NCBI GenBank assembly: GCA_032158295.1
Contig: CM063253.1
Span: 5,239,001 to 5,303,000, forward strand
Direction of reading: 5' to 3'
DNA from: Pycnopodia helianthoides
Lineage: Eukaryota; Echinodermata; Asteroidea; Forcipulatida; Asteriidae
Length of the DNA stretch: 64,000 nt
Both the position numbers and the translations under genes were made by a program. The notes under the pieces are model-generated. The model had not been told where the DNA came from. It did not search any database and saw only the letters and a list, made by a program, of their open reading frames with translations. This document shows positions 22,938 through 33,884 of this stretch, one piece after another; positions within the stretch are counted from its first letter, which is position 1; each line of letters begins with the position of its first letter.

Positions 22938-23314
22938 AAGGTAGGGTCATAAATTACTTGTTGGCAATGTAATGCTGATTAATTGATAACATTATAAAGA
23001 AAGATACCAAAGTTTCACATGTGAAAGTTTCAGCTGAATACAGTGTGTCTATCTCAGTGAGAAACCAGCAAGAAACTGCCATAGTATTTTCACGGGCTCG
23101 TCGAATTCATCCACGTTTTGGCGAGGTGACAGCGGGTACCAGCTTCATCTGCGGCCGCAGCATTCCGGACACGGACACCAGTCCTCAGAAATCACCTTTA
23201 CAGGGAATCCTTTCTCAAAACAGTTTATTTTATCAACAGCTTCAGTACTTTTCACCAATGAAGTTGTTATGTCATACATTTTTGGAGTATTTACGAATCT
23301 TTGACCCTACCTTT
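22938..23314 (+). mobile_element. MITE family D, full-length copy
   Basis: The ends are inverted: GAAGGTAGGGTCA at the left and TGACCCTACCTTTC at the right. The interior has AGTTTCAGCTGAATACAGTG and a conserved core, GGTGACAGCGGGTACC followed by GCCGCAGCATTC. Other copies lie at 28926-29757 (interrupted), 30198-30613 (inverted), 58527-58790 and, truncated, at 27203-27391. About 377 bp; the frame inside is not a gene. Confidence 0.75.
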
Positions 23315-23949
23315 CACATTTCTGTTTCAGAAATTGCAACCTTTCGAAATATTGTCATCTATTGTCTCACTATTTCCTGTTTGATGGAAAAGGAGTTACC
23401 TTTACAATGGTGATTATAGTCGTGTGTATGATAACAGCATATCCCATCCCTCTGGTATTATGAACTCAGCCGATTACAATTCATATCCTTTGAAGACTAC
23501 AGTTTCTATTCATTGCCGTCACAATGTGCAGTAGCATCTGGTCGGGTATCCGCCACCGTAATGACCATGGATATCAAGGTAATCATGAAGGGGTTTTGTG
23601 TGGAGGGGTCCTTGAGACACAGCGTAGGTTGCCAATTTGCGCGCAATTACACACGGACTACGCCCGTAATCTCCCCGGTTCATTGTGTCAAAGCACGTTG
23701 TAGCAAATTGAGAGACGTTAAACAGAATCATGGTTTACTAACAAAGAAAAACAAATAAATCGTACTGGTGAACTTTAAATTTTAAAGGAGCTCCAGCACG
23801 TTTAGAAGTAGCAGGTTGCTTACCATCATTGTCGATGATGTACTTTATCTTGACCCAAAGAGAGTACGAATAATTTCCACAGCAGCAGGTTTAGAAATGT
23901 TGCCGATTCCGCAGCATATTACAAACATTATCAACTAAAAGCTGCTTTG
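23315..23949. other. No gene seen
   Basis: Unique-looking sequence. An 81-codon + strand frame near 23513-23758 has no recognisable domain. Confidence 0.45.
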
Positions 23950-24090
23950 GTATGACGTCACAAGCTCAAACAGCACCCCCCACTGAGGTCCAGGGAAGAC
24001 CCACGATTGGCTGAGAGTTGTGCGTGGTGCATACGCACGTGCCTGTTTCCACTGTTTGACCTTAGCGATTGCAGCGATCTATGGACCCCC
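23950..24090 (-). mobile_element. CRE-bearing MITE, family F, inverted copy
   Basis: Read on the minus strand it parallels 3953-4107: the ACCCC-type end, a GTGGAAAC.GGCACGTG block, CACAACTC..AGCCAA, CTCAGTG.GG and GCTGTTTGAGCTTGTGACGTCAT. The CRE palindrome is at 23953-23960. Confidence 0.65.
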
Positions 24091-24094
24091 CAGC

Positions 24095-24290
24095 ACCAAC
24101 GTCACACGCGGCTACTGTCTGCCGCGCTCGCCATTTTCGGTGTCAACTCGTAAGCGTGTAAATGCCGCGTCGCTCAGAAATGCGCACTACACTGTGTAAC
24201 ACATGGGGACATTGACTCCCTATTGACGCAACCAAGATTATTGTGATAATGACGTCAGGTGAATTGGATCAGTAGTGTAAACGACCCCGA
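24095..24290 (+). mobile_element. CRE-bearing repeat, family K
   Basis: Collinear with 60695-60870: CGCGG(C/T)(T/C)ACTGTCTGCC, CGCTCGCCATTTT, GCCGCGT, ACTGCACTGT-like text, and TGACGTCA near the right end (24250-24257). It adjoins a family F copy, so F and K may be parts of one longer element. Confidence 0.6.
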
Positions 24291-25742
24291 CCAAATTTGT
24301 GTGTAAGCAAACAGCCACCAGCAAAACGTTGCCACCATCGTACCTTACCTTATCGTACCTTATCTTGATTCAAGAGTTTACATACAGAATGTTTGCCAAT
24401 CAGCACTGCAGTGTACCTTTTCTCTTGATTCAAAGAGTAAACGTACCACCTGCAGCTGCCTAATACGTCAGCTCAGTCCGACAAGCTCCTTATTTTCATT
24501 TTTCAAATATTGTGTAATAATCTAAATTGGCTACAAATCACATAATTTTTTTTCAAACACTACAATTAAATCGTTGCCAAACAAATATTTGATGGAAGTA
24601 TTGTTGTCATCTACAAACTCAATTTCCCAGGCACTTTGAAATATTTTTGTGGTGCACCAATTTTATGAAATTCATCATAATGCTATAAGAACCGTCACCG
24701 CCCGTTCACAAACTTCACCAATGTTATAGGGTTTTTTTCCCCAAAAGCATCTAATTAATGTGCCACTGACAGCTGTTTTTTCCGCCTCGATTCTAAGAGA
24801 GAAATTGTACCACACAGAGCACGCTGGCGCAGCTTTACAAGCTCTCTCAATGTCCATTCCGAAAGGATATTCCACCCCACGGTATGGTTTATAAATACAA
24901 TGAATAATACAATTTAGAATGCATGTATGTTCCTCCGAGAAATCAATTATACGCACGCAAAGAGAACATTTGCTCACTCACTACGTCATTATGGGTGTAT
25001 CTTATTAATAACTTTTCAAAAGGGCGTGTGAGGTTGTGAGAATCACCTGTCTTATTAACGCCAGGTGTACGTCTTGCCTCGCATACTACATTCTTGAACC
25101 CCGTCAGCTGTTTTCCAATCGTCCGGTCGTTATTATTCCATACGCAAATTCTCAAAATATACGTGTTTAGGTAAGGGGGGATGCAACGTTTTACACGCAA
25201 CGAACAGAGGCAAGGTCCCGGGACAGCCGGGGGCGTGAAGAAGTTGGAAGGTTTCAACAAAATGCCGATGATTTCTTCAATGAAATGACAGAAACATGTG
25301 CTGCCGACATGCCCCGTGACTCAATCGCAAGAGGGCGCAAGAGTTACGACGTTACCGGGTCTACAGTGACGATCAGGAAACGTGGGTATCCTCTTCAACT
25401 ACGAAATACCTTTTGACATGCTAATTTTCTTGTAGGATTCCTGAAGTAAAAAAAAAAAACGAGGTTGATGCATCGTTCCTTTAAACACTCTAGCTGTGCA
25501 AATCAGGTTTAATATTTTATTTTTTTGGGGCGAAGGGACTGTCTCTTTAAGATAAATTAGTGGAGAGCGTCAGTTACAAATCGGCGTCTCTTCTGGGATC
25601 GTTTGTTATCGCGTGCCTTGCGTGTAAGAATGAACACAGCTTCCTATTTACTCAGTCAATCCATCCAGGAATATTCGCACTACGTGTTTAAACTCATAGA
25701 AGGCACACTTAATTACCCATCGTACCCTAGAGGTCAACGACC
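24291..25742. other. No gene seen
   Basis: AT-rich to mixed sequence with a short direct repeat of ACCTTATC words near 24340-24370. The minus-strand frames (about 100 codons at 24675-24977 and 24943-25260) show no domain or splice-bounded conservation that I recognise. Confidence 0.45.
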
Positions 25743-26165
25743 TGAATTCAGAACTAGTAGATAGCCATGACATTTCAGAGTGTTGTTGTAGTCTCTGTGT
25801 TAGGGGGAAAAAAATAGTGAAAATACCGAATGGTTGGATTTGGATGCACGTTGCAGGAGAATATGCAAAATGGTTGTAGAGCGACTTCAGTTAAAACAAT
25901 GTTGTGGATCAGATGCCGTTTTCTATGCCATTTTCAACACGCCAGAAGAAAAAAATAACCTTTTAATTACTTATTTTCTGTGCATTCCTCTTAATTCGAA
26001 ACTTAGGAGGGAGGGGGGGGGGGTAACTAAAGAAACCTGGTAAGCAGAATACCAATAGAAGTGGCATCATTGTTATCTTTAAATACAGATTGTGTTTAAG
26101 GTTATCTCTTGTAAAAAAAAGACTGGAAAAATGAAGATGTGAACAAAGACTTACGCGGGAAGTAA

Positions 26166-26735
26166 TTGTAGCCCCAAGCGGTTTGATTAAGAGCAACGGA
26201 TTCAAGCTCGGGTGTTTTTGATCAGCAAAGTGCGGGTTCAAGTCCCGCTCGTGGTACTTGTGTCCTTGAGCAAGATACTTTACAATGATTGCCCTTTCCG
26301 TCGTACACAAGCCTCAGGTCTGGTGTACTATGGGATTGGTAGTGCACGCTAAAACAAACCCAGAACACTTATCGTGGAAGAGTACAGGGGTTAACCATGG
26401 TGTTTCTGGTTCACATATAGCAAGCTTCGCTCGGCCCCAGCGGCCTATCCAGGACCGCTGGGATGGGCTAATCAGCTGCACAGATTCTTGTTCAGGAAGT
26501 ACGTCATACGTGCAGTGCTTGCAGTGTGAGTGTGATGCATGATGGGACTGAGCATGGGACTGAGCATTAACGTTAACGATACGTTTGCCCATCCCAGCGC
26601 CTTTGGTTTTAAGGCAAGGCGCTGGGGACGAGCGAAACAGCAAGCACCCTTTTCATACATGTTTCCTCACGCTTGCGAGATACAGTAATTAAGTTCACTA
26701 ATGAGGCATCATTGGTTTCATTACCCAGACTCAAT
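26166..26735 (+). mobile_element. tRNA-derived SINE, interrupted by an insertion
   Basis: A tRNA-like head contains CCAAGCGGTTTGATTAAGAGC (A-box side) and GGGTTCAAGTCCCGC (B box). The conserved body GTGTCCTTGAGCAAGATACT follows, as found in many animal SINEs. At 26426-26636 a hairpin-ended element splits the body. Comparison with the uninterrupted copy at 39160-39507 defines the empty site (CACATAGCAAGCACCC). Confidence 0.85.
26426..26636. mobile_element. Hairpin-ended short element P, copy 1
   Basis: 211 bp with 17-bp inverted ends (TTCGCTCGGCCCCAGCG against CGCTGGGGACGAGCGAA, one mismatch). A hairpin lies at each end: stem CCCAGCGG/CCGCTGGG at the left and CCCAGCGCCTT/AAGGCGCTGGG at the right. 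CGCTGGGATGGGC and GCCCATCCCAGCG form a further inner inverted pair. Flanks carry AGCAAGC on both sides (ATAGCAAGC and ACAGCAAGC). Non-coding. Confidence 0.85.
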
Positions 26736-27202
26736 CTAGCTCCCAACCGGTACCAAAATGTACCCAGGTTACGTTAAGGTACGTGTTATTGGCAGTATTA
26801 AAAATAATGATAATAGGCCTGCATAATTAAAAAAAGCAGGGGGTAAATAAATAAATGAGATAAAAGTCAAAATAAAAATAAAATAAACAAGTAAACATTA
26901 CAGTGCCTTCCTTCAGAACGTGCGTCCAAATGCATCTCTGCAGATGTAATTTCATTTTTAATTTAACTTTTAAGGAATTGCGAGTAATGAGTCTGATTGC
27001 CAGGGGAAAAAATGTAACACATCACCGGGAAGCTGAGATCGTGTCAACGCCACGGACCGTGCTCAGAGGCAGTGATTGTACACGTTAAGATAAAACGAAT
27101 CCCCGGAGAGATTTCTAACTGGCATCAAAAAAGCAACATATGTTATGTACAAATAAAACTGCAAATCGCCGGATATCTCTACTTCTTTCAAAGTGTTTAA
27201 AA

Positions 27203-27391
27203 GTAGGGTTATAGATTGTTTTTTTGTGTGTGTGTCATTTAATGCTGATTTAAATGCAACATTTATATAGACAGATACAATAAAAGTCACATGTAAAAGT
27301 TTCAGCTGGATACAGTGTCTACTTGCTGAGAAAACAGCAAAAACAAACTGTCCCAGGTATTTTTTTATCAAGAACGTCGAATCTATCCAAG
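27203..27391 (+). mobile_element. MITE family D, left part, truncated by the duplication
   Basis: It begins AGTAGGGTTAT and runs through AGTTTCAGCTGGATACAGTG to the TTAA where MITE B begins. The right part of D is absent because the duplication breakpoint lies just beyond. Confidence 0.75.
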
Positions 27392-27395
27392 TTAA

Positions 27396-27452
27396 AGGAA
27401 CATTACATAATTGGTAAGAAACAAACTTGTAAAATATACTTTTCGATCACAG
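27396..27452 (+). mobile_element. Truncated MITE family B, left 57 bases
   Basis: TTAA (27392-27395) followed by AGGAACATTACA and the first 57 bases of the element, matching the complete copy at 29117-29504. It ends abruptly at the duplication junction. Confidence 0.85.
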
Positions 27453-27899
27453 AATTCTTGAATTCAGAACTAGTAGATAGCCATGACATTTCAGAGTGTT
27501 GTTGTAGTCTCTGTGTTAGGGGGGAAAAAGTAGTGAAATTACCGAATGGTTGGATTTGGATGCACGTTGCAGGAGAATATGCAAAATGGTTGTAGAGCGA
27601 CTTCAGTTAAAACAATGTGTGGATCAGATGCCGTTTTCTATAATGCCATTTTCAACACGCCAGAAGGAAAAAATAACCTTTTAATTACTTATTTTCTGTG
27701 CATTCCTCTTAATTCGAAACTTAGGAGGGAGGGGGGGGGGTAACTTACAAGTAGAACCTGGTAAGCAGAATACCAATAGAAGTGGCATCATTGTTATCTT
27801 TAAATACAGATTGTGTTTAAGGTTATCTCTTGTAAAAAAAAGACTGGAAAAATGAAGATGTGAACAAAGACTTACGCGGGAAGTAATTGTAGCCCCAAG

Positions 27900-28470
27900 C
27901 GGTTTGATTAAGAGCAACGGATTCAAGCTCGGGTGTTTTTTGATCAGCAAAGTGCGGGTTCAAGTCCCGCTCGTGGTACTTGTGTCCTTGAGCAAGATAC
28001 TTTACAATGATTGCCCTTTCCGTCGTACACAAGCCTCAGGTCTGGTGTACTATGGGATTGGTAGTGCACGTAAAACAAACCCAGAACACTTATCGTGGAA
28101 GAGTACAGGGGTTAACCATGGTGTTTCTGCTTCACATATAGCAAGCTTCGCTCGGCCCCGCAGCGGCCTATCCAGGACCGCTGGGATGGGCTAATCAGCC
28201 TGCACAGATTCTTGTTCAGGAAGTACGTCATACGTGCAGTGCTTGCAGTGTGAGTGTGATGCATGATGGGACTGAGCATGGGACTGAGCATTAACGTTAA
28301 CGATACGTTTGCCCATCCCAGCGCCTTTGGTTTTAAGGCAAGGCGCTGGGGACGAGCGAAACAGCAAGCACCCTTTTCATACAGGTTTCCTCACGCTTGC
28401 GAGAAACAGTAATTAAGTTCACTAATGAAGCATCATTGGTTTCATTACCCAGACTCAATCTAGCTCCCAC
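27900..28470 (+). mobile_element. tRNA-derived SINE, duplicated copy
   Basis: Duplicate of the SINE at 26166-26735 with the same insertion, so it is a by-product of the tandem duplication and not an independent transposition. Confidence 0.85.
28147..28360. mobile_element. Hairpin-ended short element P, copy 2
   Basis: Same insertion as 26426-26636, carried along by the duplication. It differs by small indels (CCCCGCAGCGG for CCCCAGCGG, which disturbs the left stem). Confidence 0.85.
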
Positions 28471-28925
28471 GGCACCAAAATGTACCCAGGTTACGTTAAG
28501 GTACGTGTTATTGGCAGTATTAAAAATAATGATAATAGGCCTGCATAATTAAAAAAAGCAGGGGGTAAATAAATAAATGAGATAAAAGTCAAAATAAAAA
28601 TAAAATAAACAAGTAAACATTGACAGTGCCTTCCTTCAGAACGTGCGTCCAAATGCATCTCTGCAGATGTAATTTCATTTTTAATTTAACTTTTAAGGAA
28701 TTGCGAGTAATGAGTCTGATTGCCAGGGGAAAAAATGTAACACTCACCGGGAAGCTGAGATCGTGTCAACGCCACGGACCGTGCTCAGAGGCAGTGATTG
28801 TACACGTTAAGATAAAACGAATCCCCGGAGAGATTTCTAACTGGCATCAAAAAAAGCAACATATGTTATGTACAAATAAAACTGCAAATCGCCGGATATC
28901 TCTACTTCTTTCAAAGTGTTTAAAA

Positions 28926-29757
28926 GTAGGGTTATAGATTTTTTTTTTTGTGTGTGTGTCATTTAATGCTGATTTAAATGCAACATTTATATAGACAGAT
29001 ACAATAAAAGTCACATGTAAAAGTTTCAGCTGGATACAGTGTCTACTTGCTGAGAAAACAGCAAAAAAACTGTCCCAGGTATTTTTTATCAAGAACGTCG
29101 GATCTATCCAAGTTAAAGGAACATTACAGAATTGGTAAGAAACAAACTTGTAAAATATACTTTTCGATCATAGATTTACATAAAACTTACACGGTCTAAT
29201 GATGATGATAGTAGAAAAACATCCCTTGAAATATTTCTGTCTGAAACGCCATATTTGATGAAAAATGAATAAACTAATTTTCCGATTGGAGTTTATCGCT
29301 CAGTGATCGTTTTATTCATTTGTTGAATCTATATGATTTCATGCAAAATGTGTAATCGGTTTTTCACTATTTTCTCGTGACCAGATGGCCGATCAATCTC
29401 AAACTTCTACAGGTTTGTCCGTTTATGTATATGGTGGATTACATAGAGTGCTTACACGGCCAGCAACTGTTTCGTTAGCAAAAAACCAATTCTGTAATGT
29501 TCCTTTAAGCGAAGTGACAGCGGGTACCAACCGCATCTCTCGCCGCAGCATTCGCAAATGGGCACCTGCCCTCAGAAATCTGAGAAACGATTCTTAGGTT
29601 GACATGTTTTGGGGTGAAAAATTATTCAAACCTCGAAGGGGAAATCCTTTCTCAAAACAGTTTTTTTATCATCAACAGCTGCAGTGCTTCTCACCAAGGA
29701 AGTTTGATTTATGGTCATTAATTTTTGGAGTAGGTACCCGAATCTACGACCCTATTT
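28926..29757 (+). mobile_element. MITE family D, split by MITE B
   Basis: The left part, 28926-29112, begins AGTAGGGTTAT. The right part, 29509-29757, begins GCGAAGTGACAGCGGGTACC and ends ACGACCCTAT. Together they make one family D element; MITE B sits in a TTAA of its core. Confidence 0.8.
29117..29504 (+). mobile_element. MITE family B, full length, TTAA target duplication
   Basis: Ends AGGAACATTACAGAATTGGT and ACCAATTCTGTAATGTTCCT are perfect 20-base inverted repeats, flanked by TTAA at 29113-29116 and 29505-29508. 388 bp and non-coding. TTAA duplication with AGGAA ends fits Kolobok/T2-type elements. piggyBac-derived MITEs also use TTAA but usually end in CCC. Confidence 0.9.
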
Positions 29758-30197
29758 AAATAGTGTTACCGTTTAAAAAACAATGGAAACACAATGTAAG
29801 CAAGATTGGCAAAAAGGTTGAGGCCTTGAGAGTACTCTAGGATCGTTTTCTTTGACGATGTTGGGGGTGGTGGTGGTTAGGGCAGGGGGGGGGGGTGGAC
29901 ACTTCTTGCTCATAGCGTTATTTTCACTTACACCGTGTCAGGATGGCAGGATGGGTAGAAATTTAATTAAAAGAAACCTATCGTCCGTAACGGGTTTTTT
30001 TTAGTGTGAAAAAGGGTATGTTATTTTATCGAATCAACAATTAGATGGGAATGTGTGAATGTACCTTATGGGCAAGACGGACTTCATATAGTCACCATGC
30101 TTAATGCAACATGATCACGTGATCTTATCATAATTGTACGTGTAACATACGATTGGTCATAATGTAAAAAAAAAAATAATAATCTACAAGTTCCATT
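29758..30197. other. No gene seen
   Basis: It contains GGTGGTGG and G runs near 29865-29896 and otherwise unique-looking sequence. Confidence 0.45.
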
Positions 30198-30613
30198 AAA
30201 GGTAGAATCATGACCCCGATTTTTAATTTTGTTTTAATTTCTTTCCAAAAGCCTAATTTTTGTATAGATGGTAATGGTAGCAAGCAACCTGCGAAATGAT
30301 TTCCTCTTAAATGCCCCCATTGATAGGATATCAATAAAAGAATACCAAACATTTGAGTCTCCAAAACTTCAAATGTCCGTGGTGACCGTTTGTGAATGCT
30401 GCTAGAGATGCGGTTGGTACCCGCTGTCACCTCGATAAACGTGGATGCGTTCGACGTTCTTGATGAAAATACCGTCTGACAGTTTTTGCTCTTTTTCCTC
30501 AACAAGTGGAAACTGTATTCAGCTGAAACTTTTACGGGTGACTTTGGTTGTACCTTTCTTGATAATGTTGCCAAATAAATCAGTACTGCGTTAACAAAAT
30601 CCCTATACCTTTA
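30198..30613 (-). mobile_element. MITE family D, inverted copy
   Basis: On the minus strand it reads through AGTTTCAGCTGAATACAGTT, GAACGCATCCACGTTTATCG and GGTGACAGCGGGTACCAACC. The outer ends TAAAGGTAGAATCA and CCCTATACCTTTA are degenerate inverted repeats. The 148-codon minus-strand frame is not a gene. Confidence 0.7.
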
Positions 30614-30930
30614 TATGCATATAAATCGAATACACAATACCGTATACTCCGTAGGCAGGTCGTGAGCATTAGTTTATCATCAATGATGCATTTTTCAGCG
30701 CTGACCGGTCTTGATCTCTAAATAACGTTACCTCTAAATTCCCACCAATTAACCATTCCATCTTCTTTCTCTAGTTCTGTTCCACTCAAATATTTCTTCA
30801 GGAAGATTCTCCCCCATAGAATGGATCGTGTAAATCTCGTCTGCATTTGCCCAATAACTCCCAACAAGCCTGGAGAACAGTATGTCTATATAAACATATA
30901 AGCCCCCCCCAATTATTATTATTTTTATTA

Positions 30931-30951
30931 AACAACAACAACAACAAACCA

Positions 30952-30987
<36 letters not shown>

Positions 30988-31012
30988 CCAAAACAAACAA
31001 CAACAACAACTT
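30931..31012. repeat. (CAA)n microsatellite
   Basis: Imperfect AAC/CAA array. The glutamine run it encodes in one frame is an artefact. Confidence 0.9.
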
Positions 31013-31015
31013 CAA

Positions 31016-31998
31016 AGCAAAATACATTCCATGCTAAATGCTCTCAAAGGTTTGAGACATTGTGTCGTGGTCCCTGGCTTCTGGAAACAGCGCGTTCCGG
31101 TTCAAATCGTTGAGTGACGCACAAATACGCAAACGGTTGGAGCGGTGTCACAGCGCGTACAATGTTTCTTAAAATTAAAATATTAAAAAAAACCGCCGGA
31201 GAAGAAGAAGAAAGACACAAAAAAGCACATACACAAACAAGCCCCTCCTCCCAAACCCTCACTTTTTCAAAAAGTTAAGTTTTTCCGCATTAGTTGTTTG
31301 CGGAAATAAGAGGACTGAGATGCATGTACCATTAAAATAACCCACCACAAGCCCCGAAATCAAAGTAAATATTACTCCTTACAGCAAAGGGATACTTTGA
31401 CAAACGTCTTTCCTTTATTTCTTGTTGCATCGGGCATGGAGGATGTGCTTAAACACTGATCCGTGTGCTGGCGCCGCGTGATATCTACGAGTTCGAAAAA
31501 CCTGAAGAGGGATCGTCATGCAAGGCCAAACATCCCCAAAACCACTGCGAAGTTGCGGCCGTATGGCTGAGAAAAAAAAACAATAAAACCGATGTCGCCG
31601 AGGCATTTCTCAAACCTTTTATACTAATACAATATTTTGACCCTTTCAAAAATGATTAAAATGTCAGACTGCCAGACGATGTATGCGCATTTGGGATATT
31701 TAACCGGCGAGAAGCCCTCCGTGGGTTCGGCTTAATCTTGGCAAAATGTCATCCGATTTGCGAAGAAACTAAACAATCAAAGCCTGGGTATTTCTCTAAT
31801 AGTGTTGTTCTTCGCCGATGTTTGGATGTAAAACACGGTCCTCTCGGTGTTTGCAATGACCTCTAAATGAAACAGGGTGCGTCAGGTGGGGATATTGGTG
31901 CACCTTTGCTTTCTCTCGTTCATTTCAAGGTGACCACAAACCGAGGCCGCAAGTAATAGTCTGGCCCCCTTTTGAAGAAAATAGTGCTCACATAATTG
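31016..31998. other. No gene seen
   Basis: Mixed sequence. No domain, tRNA or clear repeat recognised. Confidence 0.45.
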
Positions 31999-32002
31999 TT
32001 AA

Positions 32003-32379
32003 AGGAACATTACAGAATTGGTAAGAACAAGGATACTTTTTGATCACAGATTTACATACAACTTACACGGTCTAATGATGATGATAGTAGAAAACATCCC
32101 TTAAAATATTTTTGTCTGAAATGCCATATTTGATGAAAAATGAATAAACTAACTTGCCGATTGGAGTTCATCGCTCAGTGAGCGTTTTATTCATTTGTTG
32201 AATCTATACGATTTCATGCAAAATGTGTAATCGGTTTTTCACTATTTTCTCGTGACCCAGATGGCCGATTGATCTCAAACTTCTACAGGTTTGTCAGTTT
32301 ATGTATATGGTGGATTACATAAAGTGCTTACACTGCCAGCAACTGTTTTGTTAGCAAAAACCAATTCTGTAATGTTCCT
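32003..32379 (+). mobile_element. MITE family B, full length
   Basis: Same ends as 29117-29504, with TTAA on both sides (31999-32002 and 32380-32383). 377 bp. A short deletion near the left end (after GGTAAGAACAAGG) accounts for the length difference. Confidence 0.9.
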
Positions 32380-32383
32380 TTAA

Positions 32384-33605
32384 ATGTATACGGGGAATAC
32401 GACAGATGTATTTTCCCGCATAGTAGAGACCAAGTAAAGCCCGTTTTAACATAAGTCTGTTTAAAACGCTGATTCAAGTATGCCACCTAAGAACGAAAAC
32501 CTTTTTTCTCAAATTATTACAACATATCTATTGGGGGGAAAAAATCAGGATTTTTGTCAATCTTTATTTTCAGACTTTATGGTATAAAAGATGACATTCA
32601 ATGATTCAAACGATGGTTCTTCGACCATCGCCTCAGAAAGATAGCAACTGGAATGACACCTGGCGAAACAATTTCAATTGAGAATAATATGGACTTAAAT
32701 TGTTGTTTTGTAGTAACTTGGAAGTATTTTTTTTTTCATTTCTGCACAAAGTCCCCCTTTAAAAAAATATAAAATAGGCATTGTGTTTTTCTGGTTTTTC
32801 GATATTTATTTTAATACTAAATCCGTTGCTAACACGAACAAAGTGCGAGGTAAATCTTCTCTATGTAGGTTCAACAACTTTTTGTATGTATGATCAATAC
32901 AGGGACAATGATTACATGACTGTTATTAACCACGCAGTTGCGTAAAGATTCGTGTACGGCAAGGGTCAGTGTGTGGGCAGCGTATTGTTAAGCTCTCCAC
33001 CTCCCCGGGGGGATGTGGCGCGTGGGAGCCCGTCCCGACGTCCCGGCACTTCCCGCTCTGATTTCCCTCCGGAGATCCACCGTTAGTCGAGAATCTTTTT
33101 TGTCCATGCGCATACATACACACACTCACCAACACACACCCGGACACATAATTTTACAACATTCGTCGGAACTTGATTATTTGAAGAATGCTTTTTTCCT
33201 TTTTTCTTCAGTTTGTTTGGTACTATAAAAAATGGCTTCCGTGATGTGCAAGACGGGGTTAAAGCCAAATACATACGTGGGTTTAATTTGTTTAGACAAA
33301 GTATCTTCGCCATCACCTCGTTTGTATTTTCCACAATTTTTGTAGACTTGCTTGGAAGTGCAAACAGAGGAAGTGCATAGCAACTGATGCATTATACTAA
33401 CGACATGCTTATAAAACAGAGTTTTGTCTGCAAAGTCCTTGGTTTATGTTGACTCGCTGACTTCAATGTTCTCTGTCTGCAATGAAATCCTGATTTAAGT
33501 GACTAACGCATATTCAGGGCAACCTTGCTTTTTGTGAGAATGGATGATAATTTATCTGCATCCTCCTGCTAACGTTTCGTTGAACAGTGTTACGGGCCCC
33601 GGTTG
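32384..33605. other. No gene seen
   Basis: AT-rich sequence followed by a G+C-richer patch near 32990-33090, with an ACAC-rich stretch near 33115-33140. No exon recognised. Confidence 0.45.
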
Positions 33606-33697
33606 TACCGACTGTGGGTATAGGGATATACCGACTGTGGGTATAGGGATATACCGACTGTGGGTATAGGGATATACCGACTGTGGGTATAGGGATA
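33606..33697. repeat. Four perfect 23-bp tandem units
   Basis: TACCGACTGTGGGTATAGGG plus ATA is repeated four times without variation, implying recent expansion. There are no spacers, so it is not a CRISPR array. The IPIPTVG-type protein frame is an artefact. Confidence 0.95.
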
Positions 33698-33884
33698 GCC
33701 AATTGGTGGCTGAATAAAGAGCTGGTGGTACCACGGGGGCCATCTTGCCACTCCCGTCACAAAAAAGAACTCATTATAGCATTAAAAACACACAAAAACT
33801 GATCACAAGTAAAAACGAAATGCAAAAGGAAAGAACACCAAATTGGAAGGATTATACCCTCGGCAGCAGTGCAATACTCTATTA

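Larger units (their letters stand above)
25743..27452 (+). repeat. Tandem segmental duplication, unit 1
   Basis: From TGAATTCAGAACTAG to CGATCACAGA this segment is repeated almost base for base at 27459-29172, offset by about 1716-1721 bases. Differences are a few small indels and substitutions (for example, one extra T after AATGTTG and a missing AAT in the ATGCCATT context). The unit holds an interrupted SINE, a hairpin-ended element, and family D and B fragments, but no gene. Confidence 0.93.
27459..29172 (+). repeat. Tandem segmental duplication, unit 2
   Basis: Near-identical repeat of 25743-27452. It runs on without a break into the rest of MITE B and then family D, so unit 2 keeps the original right flank and unit 1 carries the novel junction. 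Confidence 0.93.

Noticed and set aside
26426..26636. Reading the hairpin-ended element as a viral terminal repeat
   Set aside because: The nested palindromes are reminiscent of parvovirus-type ends, but no viral coding sequence accompanies any copy and the element is complete at about 211 bp with flanking duplications.
30128..30574. 148-codon minus-strand frame
   Set aside because: It lies inside MITE family D, and similar frames in other copies are not conserved.
30749..31113. Glutamine- or valine-rich frames
   Set aside because: They are translations of a (CAA)n microsatellite.
33514..33743. Repetitive proline-tyrosine frames, or a CRISPR-like array
   Set aside because: Four contiguous 23-bp tandem units without spacers; a minisatellite in a eukaryotic context.
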